Positions 34,391-43,809 of a stretch of DNA of 64,000 bases are shown piece after piece (position 1 is the stretch's first letter; each line of letters begins with the position of its first letter). The notes under the pieces were generated by a model. It saw only the letters and a program-made list of their open reading frames with translations. It was not told the origin of the DNA and ran no database searches. The position numbers were made by a program, and so were the translations under genes. Source of the stretch: Marinococcus luteus_A (GTDB lineage Bacteria > Bacillota > Bacilli > Bacillales > Marinococcaceae); assembly GCF_034497705.1 (NCBI RefSeq), contig NZ_JAXRUV010000001.1, positions 620,001 to 684,000 on the forward strand, in the 5' to 3' direction.

Positions 34391-36931
34391 ATGAGCGACA
34401 ATTACCGGTCCCGCCAGGAAAAGCGTACGGCCGATCAGAAAAATCCTAATAAGAAACAGAAGAAAAACCGTAAAAGGCCGCTCTGGCAGACATTCATCAT
34501 CTGGGCGCTTTCGCTCATGCTTGTCTTCATGACTGCCGGTGTCATCATTGTCGCTTACATGATCAATCAGGCTCCGGAATTAGATGCGGAGGCGATCGTA
34601 TTATCAGAAGCGGCTACTGTATATGACCAGAACGATGAAGAAATTGCCCAGCTGCAAAACAGTAGTAACCGTGAACTCGCCGACATTGAAGAAATGCCCG
34701 ACCATGCGAAGGAGGCATTTATCGCTGTGGAGGACGAGCGTTTTTACAGCCACTTCGGCATCGACGTCCAGCGAATTTTCGGTGCGTTATGGGCAAACGT
34801 GACTGACGGCTTCGGCTCCCAGGGGGCAAGCACGATCACCCAGCAGGTTGTGAAAAATGCGTTTCTTTCACCTGATAAAAACATATCACGCAAAGTCCAG
34901 GAACAGTATTTAGCCATCAAGCTTGAACAGCAGTACAGTAAGGATGAAATTCTCGAGATGTATGTTAACCTGATCTATTTCAACCAGGGAGCCTACGGAA
35001 TCACCCAGGCCGGGCAGACCTATTTTGGAAAAGAGGACCCAGGCGAGCTCACTATCGCAGACGCTGCTTTACTTGCAGCCATCCCGCGCCGGCCTTCATA
35101 CTACGATCCGGTTCAGAACCCGGAAAACGCCGAGGATCGCAGAAATCAGATTATTTCCATGATGAATGAACAGGGATACATTACAGATGAAGAAGCCGAG
35201 GAAGCTTCAAGCACTCCGGTAGACGAGCAGCTTAACTACCAGCCGCCGGAAAACGGAGTTGCCTATGATTCGTTTATGTCCTACGTGCAAAACGAACTCG
35301 AAGACTTTGACGGTATTGAGGCATCAGACATATACACAGCCGGACTGAAGGTATACACAACACTTGACACCGAAGCCCAGGAGCAGGCTGAAGAACTCAT
35401 TCAAAGTCAGGAGGCGCAAGACAGTTTTCCCGACAATGAAGAGTTTCAAATCGGGTTTACGCTGCTTGATACCCAGACAGGAGCAGTAAAGGCCATTGTT
35501 GGAAACCGCCAGAATCCTGATACGGCAATGAGCTATAATTTCGCTACCGACCCTAATCAGCCGGGATCGACCATTAAGCCCGTCCTGGACTATGGACCGG
35601 CCATTGAAAACATGCAGTGGTCCACGTACCATCAGATCGAAGATGAAGAATACCAGTATCCGGACACAGACACCGACGTGCGAAACTACACCCGGGACTA
35701 CCGGGGCAGCGTGAGCATGCGGGAAGCACTGACGGATTCGCTGAACGTTCCTGCAGTAAAGACGCTTGAAGAAGTCGGCCTTGATAACGCCAAATCGTTT
35801 GCAAACGGGCTCGGGCTCGGCCTTGAGGACGTCTACTACGGGTCAGCTCTCGGCGGCCTCGAGCAGGGGGTTTCCTCTGAGCAGATGGCCGGGGCATACG
35901 CTGCTTTTGGAAACGAAGGAGTTTATAATGATCCTCATTCCATCCGACGGATTGAGTTTCCGGATGGACGGACGATTGACTTTGAACCGGAGCCGGAGCA
36001 GGCAATGGAGGACTATACTGCCTATATGATCACAGATATGCTTAAAGATGTCGTCTCCAACGGTACTGGCACTGGTGCCCAGATCGACGGGCTTCCGCTC
36101 GCCGGCAAAACCGGAACCACCAATTTCACGGAGGACGAAATGAACACCCTGAATATTCCTGACGGCGGTGTCCCCGATGTGTGGTTTAACGGCTACACTA
36201 CGAACTATACAGCTTCTGTCTGGGCCGGCTTTGAAACCCGGTCGGAAAACAATTATCTTGTCGACGGGCAGACTGATGCTGCCAAAGATGTTTTCCGCGA
36301 GGTAATGCAGCAGGTGAGCAGCGACATCGATACTCCCGACTTTGAACAGCCCGACTCTGTAGTATCAGTACGGCTAAATGAAGAGACCGGGGAGCGAGCT
36401 ACGTCAAACACTTCCGACGCTGACACGATTACCGAGCTGTTTGTAGAAGGCGAAGTCGACGCCCAGGTCCCTGAACCGTCCTCAGACAACAGCTCGGAGG
36501 ACAACGGGGAATCAGACCGCGAAGAACCCTCCGGCGACAGCGGCTCTGAGGAAACAAACGACAATCAGAATGAGTCCGAACCGGCAGAGGAACCAGCGGA
36601 AGAAACGGAGGAAAATGAAGAAAATACTGAAGAAACACCGGAAGATAGCACCGAGGAAAACTCGGAGGAAAATGATGAGAATGAAGAAGCTCCGGCGGAT
36701 GAAGATTCCGGTTCATCCGGGGAAGGCCGCGAAGAAGAAACAGATACTAGCGGAGAGGAGCCTGCAGAACCCGAATCAGACAACAGCGGGGAAAGCGACA
36801 GCGGTGAAAATACCGAAGACGAGGGCTCCGGGGATACAGAGCCTGAAACAGAGACCCCAGAGGAAGAAGAGCCTGCTGATACGGAGGACAGCACCTCTGC
36901 ACCCGAGCAGGAATCCGGCACAAATGAATAA
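34391..36931 (+). CDS. ponA: Penicillin-binding protein 1 with long acidic tail
   Basis: An 846-residue class A PBP. A Lys/Arg-rich cytoplasmic start is followed by one membrane helix (about residues 37-58), a GT51 transglycosylase domain with VEDERFYSHFGID and GASTITQQVVKNAF, and a transpeptidase domain with SxxK in QPGSTIKPVLDYGP, SLN in TDSLNVPAV and KTGT in LAGKTGTTNF. The last 170 or so residues are almost only Glu, Asp, Ser, Pro, Thr and Asn and would be exposed outside the cell. ATG 34391 (GGACG upstream) is preferred to 34361. It polymerises and cross-links peptidoglycan. The acidic tail suits a saline or alkaline habitat. Confidence 0.95.
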   Translation: MSDNYRSRQEKRTADQKNPNKKQKKNRKRPLWQTFIIWALSLMLVFMTAGVIIVAYMINQAPELDAEAIVLSEAATVYDQNDEEIAQLQNSSNRELADIEEMPDHAKEAFIAVEDERFYSHFGIDVQRIFGALWANVTDGFGSQGASTITQQVVKNAFLSPDKNISRKVQEQYLAIKLEQQYSKDEILEMYVNLIYFNQGAYGITQAGQTYFGKEDPGELTIADAALLAAIPRRPSYYDPVQNPENAEDRRNQIISMMNEQGYITDEEAEEASSTPVDEQLNYQPPENGVAYDSFMSYVQNELEDFDGIEASDIYTAGLKVYTTLDTEAQEQAEELIQSQEAQDSFPDNEEFQIGFTLLDTQTGAVKAIVGNRQNPDTAMSYNFATDPNQPGSTIKPVLDYGPAIENMQWSTYHQIEDEEYQYPDTDTDVRNYTRDYRGSVSMREALTDSLNVPAVKTLEEVGLDNAKSFANGLGLGLEDVYYGSALGGLEQGVSSEQMAGAYAAFGNEGVYNDPHSIRRIEFPDGRTIDFEPEPEQAMEDYTAYMITDMLKDVVSNGTGTGAQIDGLPLAGKTGTTNFTEDEMNTLNIPDGGVPDVWFNGYTTNYTASVWAGFETRSENNYLVDGQTDAAKDVFREVMQQVSSDIDTPDFEQPDSVVSVRLNEETGERATSNTSDADTITELFVEGEVDAQVPEPSSDNSSEDNGESDREEPSGDSGSEETNDNQNESEPAEEPAEETEENEENTEETPEDSTEENSEENDENEEAPADEDSGSSGEGREEETDTSGEEPAEPESDNSGESDSGENTEDEGSGDTEPETETPEEEEPADTEDSTSAPEQESGTNE

Positions 36932-36968
36932 CAAAAACCGCACGCCTTTTCGGCCGTGCGGTTTTTGT
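36931..36968. terminator. Bidirectional terminator, ponA / dynA
   Basis: A 14-pair stem, ACAAAAACCGCACG (36931-36944) with CGTGCGGTTTTTGT (36955-36968), with A and T runs inside the stem. The stop codons of both convergent genes touch its two edges. Confidence 0.88.
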
Positions 36969-39900
36969 TATACCTGAACGTGATCCTCTTTTCTCGTTAA
37001 CGGGGCAAGTTTCTCCCATTCTGTCTGCAATACGGAATAATAGCTCTTATCGTACCACGTAGACAGTCGATCGAATTCTTTATCGAGCGCCTCCTTGTGT
37101 TCGGCATAAATATAGTTAGACGCCGCTTTAACACCGTTCTCTATTTTTTCTTCAAGCTCCTGTGCTACTTCTTTCGTTATCTCCGCAGCAGCGCTCTGGA
37201 CTTTTTCGCCGTATGCCTCTCTCAGGGTTTTTATTTCCTGATGAACAAAGAAGTCCTTTGCCGAGCGGAAGTACGCTTCAAATGCTTTAACATCCACCTT
37301 AAGGTCAAGCGTCTTTTCTGGTTTTGGAATAAAAGAGCGACCGGCGTCAGGAACCTGAAACATCGGAAAGTCCGCCTGAACCTCCCTGTACTGTTCTTCG
37401 GTCTCCTGCTTCAGCTGCCGTTTCATTAATTCCTCCAGACGGATGAAGGCCGTTTCTCTCTCCTGCCCTGCCTGCACCAGTACCTCTTCTTTAATTTCCG
37501 TCAGCCGTCCCGTCAGCTGCCTGCGCTGTTCTTTTCGCGAGGAGCCATCTATAGTGACTGGATTCACCACTTTATTAAAGTAGTCCTGATAAAATAAATA
37601 CAGACGCTTGCGCACGTGAATCAGCCGTTCTTCGGTGTCTGAAACGAGTTCTTTCTGCAATCGTTCCATATGAAAGCGTTCCGGCACTTCTTCATACTGC
37701 CCGAGCTTTTGTTTAAGCCTCTCTGCTTCGGCAGCAACGCTTTTCGCATCATGCTTTTGTACCTGCAGGGCCCGCCCGAGCTGTTCTTTTAAATTTAGCG
37801 CCTGTTCAACAACATACTGCTGCTGCACAACAAGGAGTTCCTGCCAGATTTGTCCGGATAAATAGTTTTCAAAGGCTGAAAACATGTCGTCTTCTCCGCC
37901 CTGCTGCTTTTTCTGCAGACCGCGCTGGCTTGAAACAGGAAGCAGAAACGGCTCGTTAAACCCATTCTGGCGGAGCTGGCCGCGCACATGGTTAACGACC
38001 TGACGGCGTTCGTTATCATCTTTTGCCAGATCTGCGGCATTGATCAGAAAGTACAGCTTATTTTGTTCAAATTCTTCATTCGCCCGGGAAAGCTGCTGGA
38101 TGAAACGTTCATCGGCATCCGAGAACGCATGATTAAAGTATGTGACATAAAAAATAGCGTCTGACTGGCGCAGGTGATCAAATGCGACATTGGTGTGGCG
38201 TCCGTGGATCGAATTCACGCCCGGCGTATCGGTTAATACCAGCCCCCGGTTAGTCCAGTAGCTTTCATAATAAAGCGTTACCTGTTTGACAAGACACGCC
38301 TTCTGCTCATCTGCCACCCAGGAGCCCCAGTCCTCCATCCCAATCGTTCGGGTCTCCCCGAGCGAGGAATAGTGTTTTTTAATGCTTTCCTGCAACGTAA
38401 ACATATACTGGCTGTATGTTTCCATCCGTGCGTCCCGGGTACGGTTCGGCTTTCTCCATTTCTGAATGGAGGCAAGCGTGTACACTTCTCCGAGCTCTTT
38501 CGACACAGCCTGGATTTCTTCATCAAGAAACGCCTCATCCTTCAGCTGCAGAATAACCGTACCGTGTGTGTAGTCCTGCTCCGGGGCACGCACAATATTT
38601 ACGGCGGCTGTGGTCGGATGCGGCGACACAGGAAGTGCCGGAGCACCGAGAAGCGCGTTGATAAAGCTCGACTTTCCGGCACTGAAAGCGCCAAAGACCG
38701 AAACGTGAAGCTCCTGGTTGTGCAGGTTCCCGCATAAACGCTTAAGATGCTTCTTTTCCTCTTCGATTAACGAGGACTCGGAGGATTCGGCGGCGAAGGC
38801 TTCCACCATCTGGATTTCTTCACTGTACGAAGGAAGCTCCTTTTGCCCGGGAGAAGCACTCTCCTGCTCTTCCGCCACTTCATCCTCCCTGGAAATAGAA
38901 ATCTCCGGAACATCGGATGGTGCCTCTTCATTCATCATTTGCCGGATTTCCTGTTCCCATTCCCGCCGGGCAGATACGCTTTCCATCTGGCGCTCCACCT
39001 GGGCGATTTCCTGCTCCAGACGTTCCTTTTCCTCTTTCCAGCCATTCTGAAGTTCATTTAATTTCATTTGCTCTGCTTCTGTCAAAGCCGGACCAGCGGC
39101 TGAGGTAAGCACACGCTCTTTTTCTTCAAGCAGAGGCTCTGCCTGATCCTTGAACCGCCGGGTAATTATGCCTGCCAGCTGGTCGGTCACTTGAAACACA
39201 TACTGCCTGCCGGTTTCACCTTCCGGAATATAGGCCTCGAGATCGGAGCGTTCAAGCTGAACGTCAATGTTTTGCACCTGGTCAATATAACCGGCGCTGT
39301 GGGAAGAGGCATCCTGCTTTTCCGGCTGCAGCAGTTCACGCACATGGAACGTCAAAGACGCTTTAATATTTTCATTTACATCAGCAAGCAGCGCCTCGGC
39401 TCGTTCCTCGCGGGCTTCTTCCGTTTTTCGTTTTTTATTAAACAGAGACCCCGCTTTGAAGCCTGGCTGCCAGCTTTCAAGCCAGTCCCTGGCTTTATCC
39501 ACGGTGGATGCTGGAAACAAATGAGCCTGATCGAGCGTTCGCTTCCATTCCCTGAACCAGCTGTTCCATCTTTCTTCACTGTTCGTCTGAGTATTTTCGT
39601 CAATCAGCTGTGCAGGTACGCCGGCATGCTCCGCCCGCTCCTGCCAGTCTTCGAGAGCTGTCTGCTGTTCCTCCCGCAGCCTGTCACGGATTCGTGACAG
39701 CACGGTCTGGCGCATCCGTTCCTCACTTCTTTCGAGCAGTTCGCTGCCTTGGTACAAAAGGCTGCGCACATGAGAAGAGAATGTGTGCAGTTCATTATCC
39801 GGATGCTGTTCATCGCGCATGGAAATATAATACGTGGCAAGCACGTGTACCTGGTTGCGTTCAAGCGTGGCGGCAATCTGGTTGCGGTAGGACCGCAGCG

Positions 39901-40510
39901 TGATTTCTTCTTCCCGGTGTTTGTCCATCTGATTGATAACAAAAATAATCGGCTTGCCTTCTGCTGTCAGCTGCTGTAAAAAACGAATGTTTGTTTCCGA
40001 CTGGGCATGGTTGTAATCCGTCACGTAAATAACAGCATCGGTCGACAGCAGTCTCTCCATTGTCACTGCCTGGTGCAGCGGATCTGTCGAGTCTACCCCC
40101 GGCGTATCCACCATCCGGCTGTAGGATCCTAAAAACGGCAACGGGGCCTGCATACGGATCGAGCGGATGTCCGCCCCATCCCTGCCCCACTTTTGCACCT
40201 GTCCCCACGGAATATCAGCTTCCCAGGTTTTAGTTTGGCCTTCACTCGTTACAACTTCGAGTCCAAGCTCTCCGTTTTCAATCGATATAATATTGGCGCT
40301 TGTTGGAATCGGACTCGCGGGCAGCAGATCGTTTTGAAGCAGACCATTCAATACGGTCGACTTACCGGCCGAAAAATGCCCGCAAAACGCAACTTCAAAA
40401 TAAGGATGCTCAATTTTTTCCTGCACGTCTTCAAGCATCGCGGTTTCTGTCGGATCCAAATGCATATCTGTCTGCAGCCATTGTTGTTCCCAACCGCTCG
40501 TATTAGCCAT
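36968..40510 (-). CDS. dynA: Double dynamin-like GTPase DynA
   Basis: A 1180-residue protein with two fused dynamin-like units, as in B. subtilis DynA (YpbR). The first GTPase domain has GHFSAGKSTVLNGLL (P-loop near residue 45), VDTPGVDST and FVINQMDKHRE; the second has GAFSAGKSSFINALLG near residue 600 and TDTPGVNSIHG with NAADLAKDD. Long coiled coils follow each. The protein tethers and fuses membranes and helps membrane repair and phage resistance in B. subtilis. AAAGGAG precedes ATG. It is followed by no gene on its strand and preceded by ypoC at 14 bases. Confidence 0.93.
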   Translation of the reverse strand: MANTSGWEQQWLQTDMHLDPTETAMLEDVQEKIEHPYFEVAFCGHFSAGKSTVLNGLLQNDLLPASPIPTSANIISIENGELGLEVVTSEGQTKTWEADIPWGQVQKWGRDGADIRSIRMQAPLPFLGSYSRMVDTPGVDSTDPLHQAVTMERLLSTDAVIYVTDYNHAQSETNIRFLQQLTAEGKPIIFVINQMDKHREEEITLRSYRNQIAATLERNQVHVLATYYISMRDEQHPDNELHTFSSHVRSLLYQGSELLERSEERMRQTVLSRIRDRLREEQQTALEDWQERAEHAGVPAQLIDENTQTNSEERWNSWFREWKRTLDQAHLFPASTVDKARDWLESWQPGFKAGSLFNKKRKTEEAREERAEALLADVNENIKASLTFHVRELLQPEKQDASSHSAGYIDQVQNIDVQLERSDLEAYIPEGETGRQYVFQVTDQLAGIITRRFKDQAEPLLEEKERVLTSAAGPALTEAEQMKLNELQNGWKEEKERLEQEIAQVERQMESVSARREWEQEIRQMMNEEAPSDVPEISISREDEVAEEQESASPGQKELPSYSEEIQMVEAFAAESSESSLIEEEKKHLKRLCGNLHNQELHVSVFGAFSAGKSSFINALLGAPALPVSPHPTTAAVNIVRAPEQDYTHGTVILQLKDEAFLDEEIQAVSKELGEVYTLASIQKWRKPNRTRDARMETYSQYMFTLQESIKKHYSSLGETRTIGMEDWGSWVADEQKACLVKQVTLYYESYWTNRGLVLTDTPGVNSIHGRHTNVAFDHLRQSDAIFYVTYFNHAFSDADERFIQQLSRANEEFEQNKLYFLINAADLAKDDNERRQVVNHVRGQLRQNGFNEPFLLPVSSQRGLQKKQQGGEDDMFSAFENYLSGQIWQELLVVQQQYVVEQALNLKEQLGRALQVQKHDAKSVAAEAERLKQKLGQYEEVPERFHMERLQKELVSDTEERLIHVRKRLYLFYQDYFNKVVNPVTIDGSSRKEQRRQLTGRLTEIKEEVLVQAGQERETAFIRLEELMKRQLKQETEEQYREVQADFPMFQVPDAGRSFIPKPEKTLDLKVDVKAFEAYFRSAKDFFVHQEIKTLREAYGEKVQSAAAEITKEVAQELEEKIENGVKAASNYIYAEHKEALDKEFDRLSTWYDKSYYSVLQTEWEKLAPLTRKEDHVQV

Positions 40511-40524
40511 ATTTTACTCCTTTA

Positions 40525-41049
40525 TCATTCGTGATTTCGGGATCGTTTTGCCAGCGCTTCTTTTTTCTTCACTTCTGTATACAGCTCCTTCAGCTGCAGA
40601 TAGGAATGAAAATAATTGGGATACTCAAGCAAAAAGCCGAGCCTTTCCTCTACGTTAATCGGCTTATGGGCAAGCTTCCTGCTTTCTGAGATCAATTCTT
40701 TCGGGTCTGCAGAAGGAACGGGCCGTTCGTTCATCCAAAACAGCATGCACAGCCAGTGGGCGAGCCCGAGTCTCATGTACGGAGCGGCCTTTTCCTTGTC
40801 TCTTTCGTCCCAGCATTCATCCAAAAAAGGCAGCTGCTCTTCCCACCACTGCATAAATGTTTTAATGTGCTGATTAATATTTTCCTGCCACGGAGGCGTA
40901 CCGGCAATGCCGTTTTCATAGGCAATCTCATACCAGAACGGATGGCTCAGAGCCGCGGTCCTTCGATCTGTATTTTCATCTACTTCGATCTGCGTTACAG
41001 TATAAAAAATTTCGTGCTGAAATGACGCTGGAATTTGTATTTTCACCAT
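40525..41049 (-). CDS. ypoC: YpoC-family protein
   Basis: A 174-residue, mainly helical, Trp-rich cytoplasmic protein in the position of ypoC, directly after nth. Features include ALSHPFWYEIAYENG near residue 34, PPWQENINQHI, FMQWWEEQLPFLDECW and LAHWLCMLFWMNERPVP. Function is unknown. The start overlaps the nth stop by seven bases, so translation is likely coupled. It is followed by dynA, which replaces the B. subtilis arrangement. Confidence 0.75.
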   Translation of the reverse strand: MVKIQIPASFQHEIFYTVTQIEVDENTDRRTAALSHPFWYEIAYENGIAGTPPWQENINQHIKTFMQWWEEQLPFLDECWDERDKEKAAPYMRLGLAHWLCMLFWMNERPVPSADPKELISESRKLAHKPINVEERLGFLLEYPNYFHSYLQLKELYTEVKKKEALAKRSRNHE

Positions 41050-41705
41050 GCTGCACCTTCTTTCCGCATCCGTTTCTGTCCTTCCCTGCAGTAGTCAAGC
41101 ACTGGACAGGAAGGGCACTGAGGGGCCTGGGACTTGCAGTGGTAGCGGCCGAAAAAAATAAGCTGGTGATGCATCTGGGACCATTTTTCTTTTGGCAGCC
41201 GCTTCATCAGCGTCTGCTCCACCTGGGTGACGTTGTCTTTCCATCTGCATATGCCTAAACGCTTCGATACCCGCTCAACATGCGTATCCACCGCAATGGC
41301 AGGTACTCCGAATGCTACTGACGCTACCACATTCGCTGTTTTTCTGCCGACACCTGCAAGCTCGACTAGTTCTTCCTGAGTTTTTGGCACGTGGCCGTTA
41401 TGACGTTCGAGCAGAGAAACCGATAGCTTTTTTAAATTTTTCGCTTTATTTCGGTAAAGACCAATCGAACGAATAGCCTGTTCAATATCCTCAAGCGGTG
41501 CATCAGCAAAGTCTTCCGGGGAGCTGTATTGTTCAAACAACCCAGGAGTTACTTTATTCACCAGGGCATCAGTTGCCTGGGCGGAAAGCACGACTGCTAC
41601 CAGCAGTTCAAAGGGATTGCGGTGATTCAGTTCACACTCTGCTTCCGGAAACATGTGCTCGATCCGTTCAATCACAACCTGTAAATCTTTATTCGTTAAT
41701 GCCAT
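41043..41705 (-). CDS. nth: Endonuclease III
   Basis: A 220-residue base-excision DNA glycosylase/AP lyase. The helix-hairpin-helix ELAGVGRKTANVVASVAFG (about residues 110-128) holds the catalytic Lys region, the catalytic Asp is in AVDTHVERVSKRLG, and the C-terminal [4Fe-4S] cluster is CKSQAPQCPSCPVLDYC (Cys-x6-Cys-x2-Cys-x5-Cys). It removes oxidised pyrimidines. GAGGAGAA precedes ATG 41705. dnaD lies 11 bases upstream, as in B. subtilis. Confidence 0.96.
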   Translation of the reverse strand: MALTNKDLQVVIERIEHMFPEAECELNHRNPFELLVAVVLSAQATDALVNKVTPGLFEQYSSPEDFADAPLEDIEQAIRSIGLYRNKAKNLKKLSVSLLERHNGHVPKTQEELVELAGVGRKTANVVASVAFGVPAIAVDTHVERVSKRLGICRWKDNVTQVEQTLMKRLPKEKWSQMHHQLIFFGRYHCKSQAPQCPSCPVLDYCREGQKRMRKEGAAW

Positions 41706-41716
41706 CTTTTTCTCCT

Positions 41717-42403
41717 CTACTCTTCATCCAGCCAGTTAATATTGGGATATTCCGGCAGTCTTTCCGACTGGGCCGTCTGTGTGCGCCGTCCGCCTTTTTG
41801 TTTAAACTGCTCGGTCTGCGCTTTAGCATCTTCTTTGGTCTGAATGCCTTTGCGCTTCCATTCGTGCAGCATCCGGTCCATGTAGCGAAGACTGAATTTT
41901 TGATTCATAACCGCTTCTTTCAGCGCGATCTGGATCATATCCGGCGAGTAATGATCCTGATCGAGCCAGACGTTAATCGTTTCCCACTCCATGGGGGAAA
42001 GTGGGCGGGAAAATTCCTGCTCAATGTTTTGAAACAAATGCTGCTCTTCCATCTGATCCCCTTGCTCGGACGGCACCTCCGCTGTAAGGGCCTGGCGGAA
42101 AAAAGGATAGAGGGAGTATGCTTCCTGCCGGATTTCATCGCGTTCAGATTCATCAATCTGCAGCAGATTCCGTTTAATCATCGCCCGCAGGCAGCCTGCA
42201 CATTCATTTTCATCCATACTCATTTTTTCAGCCAGCTCTTTCGGCGTTGGAAGCGGCACGCTGTTCTGGCCAAAACGGTATATATGCAAAAGCATCATTG
42301 CTTCTGTTTCATTCAGCCCCACCTGCTCGTATTTGTCCAGAATAATTACTGGAATGGAAAAGTGGCCGTGCATGAGTGCTTCTATTTCTTTATCTTTGTT
42401 CAT
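41717..42403 (-). CDS. dnaD: Replication initiation protein DnaD
   Basis: A 228-residue DnaD. The N-terminal winged helix contains IILDKYEQVGLNETEAMMLL near residue 19 and LAEKMSMDENECAGCLRAMI, and the C-terminal DnaB2-like domain has EFSRPLSPMEWETINVWLDQ and the YxxxIxxxW-type end KFSLRYMDRMLHEWKRKG. It remodels oriC DNA and helps load the helicase with DnaB and DnaI. The frame is open to 42448, but GGGAGG before ATG 42403 fits the family start. A terminator separates it from asnS. Confidence 0.92.
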   Translation of the reverse strand: MNKDKEIEALMHGHFSIPVIILDKYEQVGLNETEAMMLLHIYRFGQNSVPLPTPKELAEKMSMDENECAGCLRAMIKRNLLQIDESERDEIRQEAYSLYPFFRQALTAEVPSEQGDQMEEQHLFQNIEQEFSRPLSPMEWETINVWLDQDHYSPDMIQIALKEAVMNQKFSLRYMDRMLHEWKRKGIQTKEDAKAQTEQFKQKGGRRTQTAQSERLPEYPNINWLDEE

Positions 42404-42454
42404 CTGTTTGTCCTCCCTTTCACCCGGCCGGCTGTCGGCAAAGTGCATAAAGGA

Positions 42455-42477
42455 AAACCCCCGGGACGGGGGCTTTT
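42455..42477 (-). terminator. Terminator between asnS and dnaD
   Basis: Minus-strand CCCCCG (42467-42472) pairs with CGGGGG (42458-42463) around TCC, followed by TTTTCC. It is four bases past the asnS stop. Confidence 0.75.
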
Positions 42478-42481
42478 TCTC

Positions 42482-43771
42482 TTATGGATACAGCCTGTTT
42501 AACAAACGCGGAAACGGTATCGTTTCCCGGACGTGTTCGGTGCCGGCAATCCAGCCGACCGTCCGTTCCAGACCGAGACCGAATCCGGAGTGCGGCACGG
42601 TGCCGTATTTTCTTAAGTCCAGATACCAGCCGTAGGCTTCTTCCGATAAGTTGTGTTCTTCGTACCGCTGTTTCATAAGCTGCGGGTCATCAATGCGCTG
42701 ACTGCCACCGATAATCTCGCCGTAGCCTTCCGGAGCAATCAGATCGGCACAGAGTGCGGTTTCCGGATAGTCCGGGTCGGGCTTCATGTAAAAAGCTTTG
42801 ATTTCGAGCGGGTAATTAGTAATAAATACCGGTTTTTCAAACTGTTCCGCTATATACGTTTCATGCGGGGCTCCGAAATCCTCGCCCCAGCTCACTTCAT
42901 AGCCGGCCTTCTGCAGCATTTCGACTGCTTTATCGTAAGTGATGCGCGGAAACGGTGCCTGAATGGCTTCGAGCTTGGAGGTATCGCGCTCAAGCACAGT
43001 AAGCTCCTGGCGGCAGTTGGCAAGCACTGCCTGCACGACATGGGAGACATACTGCTCCTGGATTTCGAGGCTTTCACTATGGTCGCAGAAAGCCATTTCC
43101 GGCTCAATCATCCAAAACTCAATCAAGTGCCGGCGGGTTTTTGATTTTTCCGCCCGAAATGTCGGACCAAATGAGAACACACGCTGAAAAGCGAGGGCCG
43201 CTGCTTCCATATACAGCTGACCGGACTGGGACAGGTACGCATCCTCCTCAAAGTATTTCGTGTGAAAAAGCGATGTTGTCCCCTCCGCCGAGCTTCCGGT
43301 CAGAATCGGCGGATCCACCTTAATAAACTGATTCTCCCGGAAAAAAGCGTAGGTCGCCTGAATAATTTCATCACGTATACGCAAAAGCGCGTGCTGCTTA
43401 CGCGAGCGCATCCAAAGATGACGGTGGTCCATTAAAAATTCTGTTCCGTGCTCCTTCGGCGTGATCGGGTAAGGCTCCGCTTCCTGGATAACCTCAAATC
43501 CGGTCACCTGAAGCTCCACCCCGGTCGGCGAACGGTCGTCCTCCTTCACTGTGCCGTCCACATACAGCGAGCTTTCCTGCGGAAGATTCTTAGCCTGGGC
43601 GAACAGCTCTTCGCCGACATCATTTTTTACAATGACTCCCTGCACAAAGCCGGTGCCGTCCCGCAGCTGTAAAAAGGCAATTTTGCCACTCGACCGCTTA
43701 TTGGCCAGCCAGGCGCCAAATCTTACTTCCTGACCGATATATTGATTCAGACGTTTAATGGTTACTTTCAC
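42482..43771 (-). CDS. asnS: Asparaginyl-tRNA synthetase
   Basis: A 429-residue class IIb aminoacyl-tRNA synthetase. The N-terminal OB fold binds the anticodon (VRFGAWLANKRSSGKIAFLQ near residue 16). The catalytic core has motif 1 around RIRDEIIQATYAFFRE, motif 2 FRAEKSKTRRHLIEFWMIEPE near residue 205 and motif 3 GFGLGLERTVGWIAG near 400. It charges tRNA-Asn. It lies 38 bases after aspB, so asparagine and aspartate functions stay together, as in B. subtilis. Confidence 0.96.
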   Translation of the reverse strand: MKVTIKRLNQYIGQEVRFGAWLANKRSSGKIAFLQLRDGTGFVQGVIVKNDVGEELFAQAKNLPQESSLYVDGTVKEDDRSPTGVELQVTGFEVIQEAEPYPITPKEHGTEFLMDHRHLWMRSRKQHALLRIRDEIIQATYAFFRENQFIKVDPPILTGSSAEGTTSLFHTKYFEEDAYLSQSGQLYMEAAALAFQRVFSFGPTFRAEKSKTRRHLIEFWMIEPEMAFCDHSESLEIQEQYVSHVVQAVLANCRQELTVLERDTSKLEAIQAPFPRITYDKAVEMLQKAGYEVSWGEDFGAPHETYIAEQFEKPVFITNYPLEIKAFYMKPDPDYPETALCADLIAPEGYGEIIGGSQRIDDPQLMKQRYEEHNLSEEAYGWYLDLRKYGTVPHSGFGLGLERTVGWIAGTEHVRETIPFPRLLNRLYP

Positions 43772-43809
43772 GTTAGTCCCTCCGGTTTGTCCTGTTTATG
43801 CTGATCGAA

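Noticed and set aside
36565..36921. Long Ser-rich reading frame opposite the ponA tail
   Set aside because: It mirrors the Glu/Asp/Ser codons of the acidic PBP1 tail; no ribosome site and no recognisable protein character.
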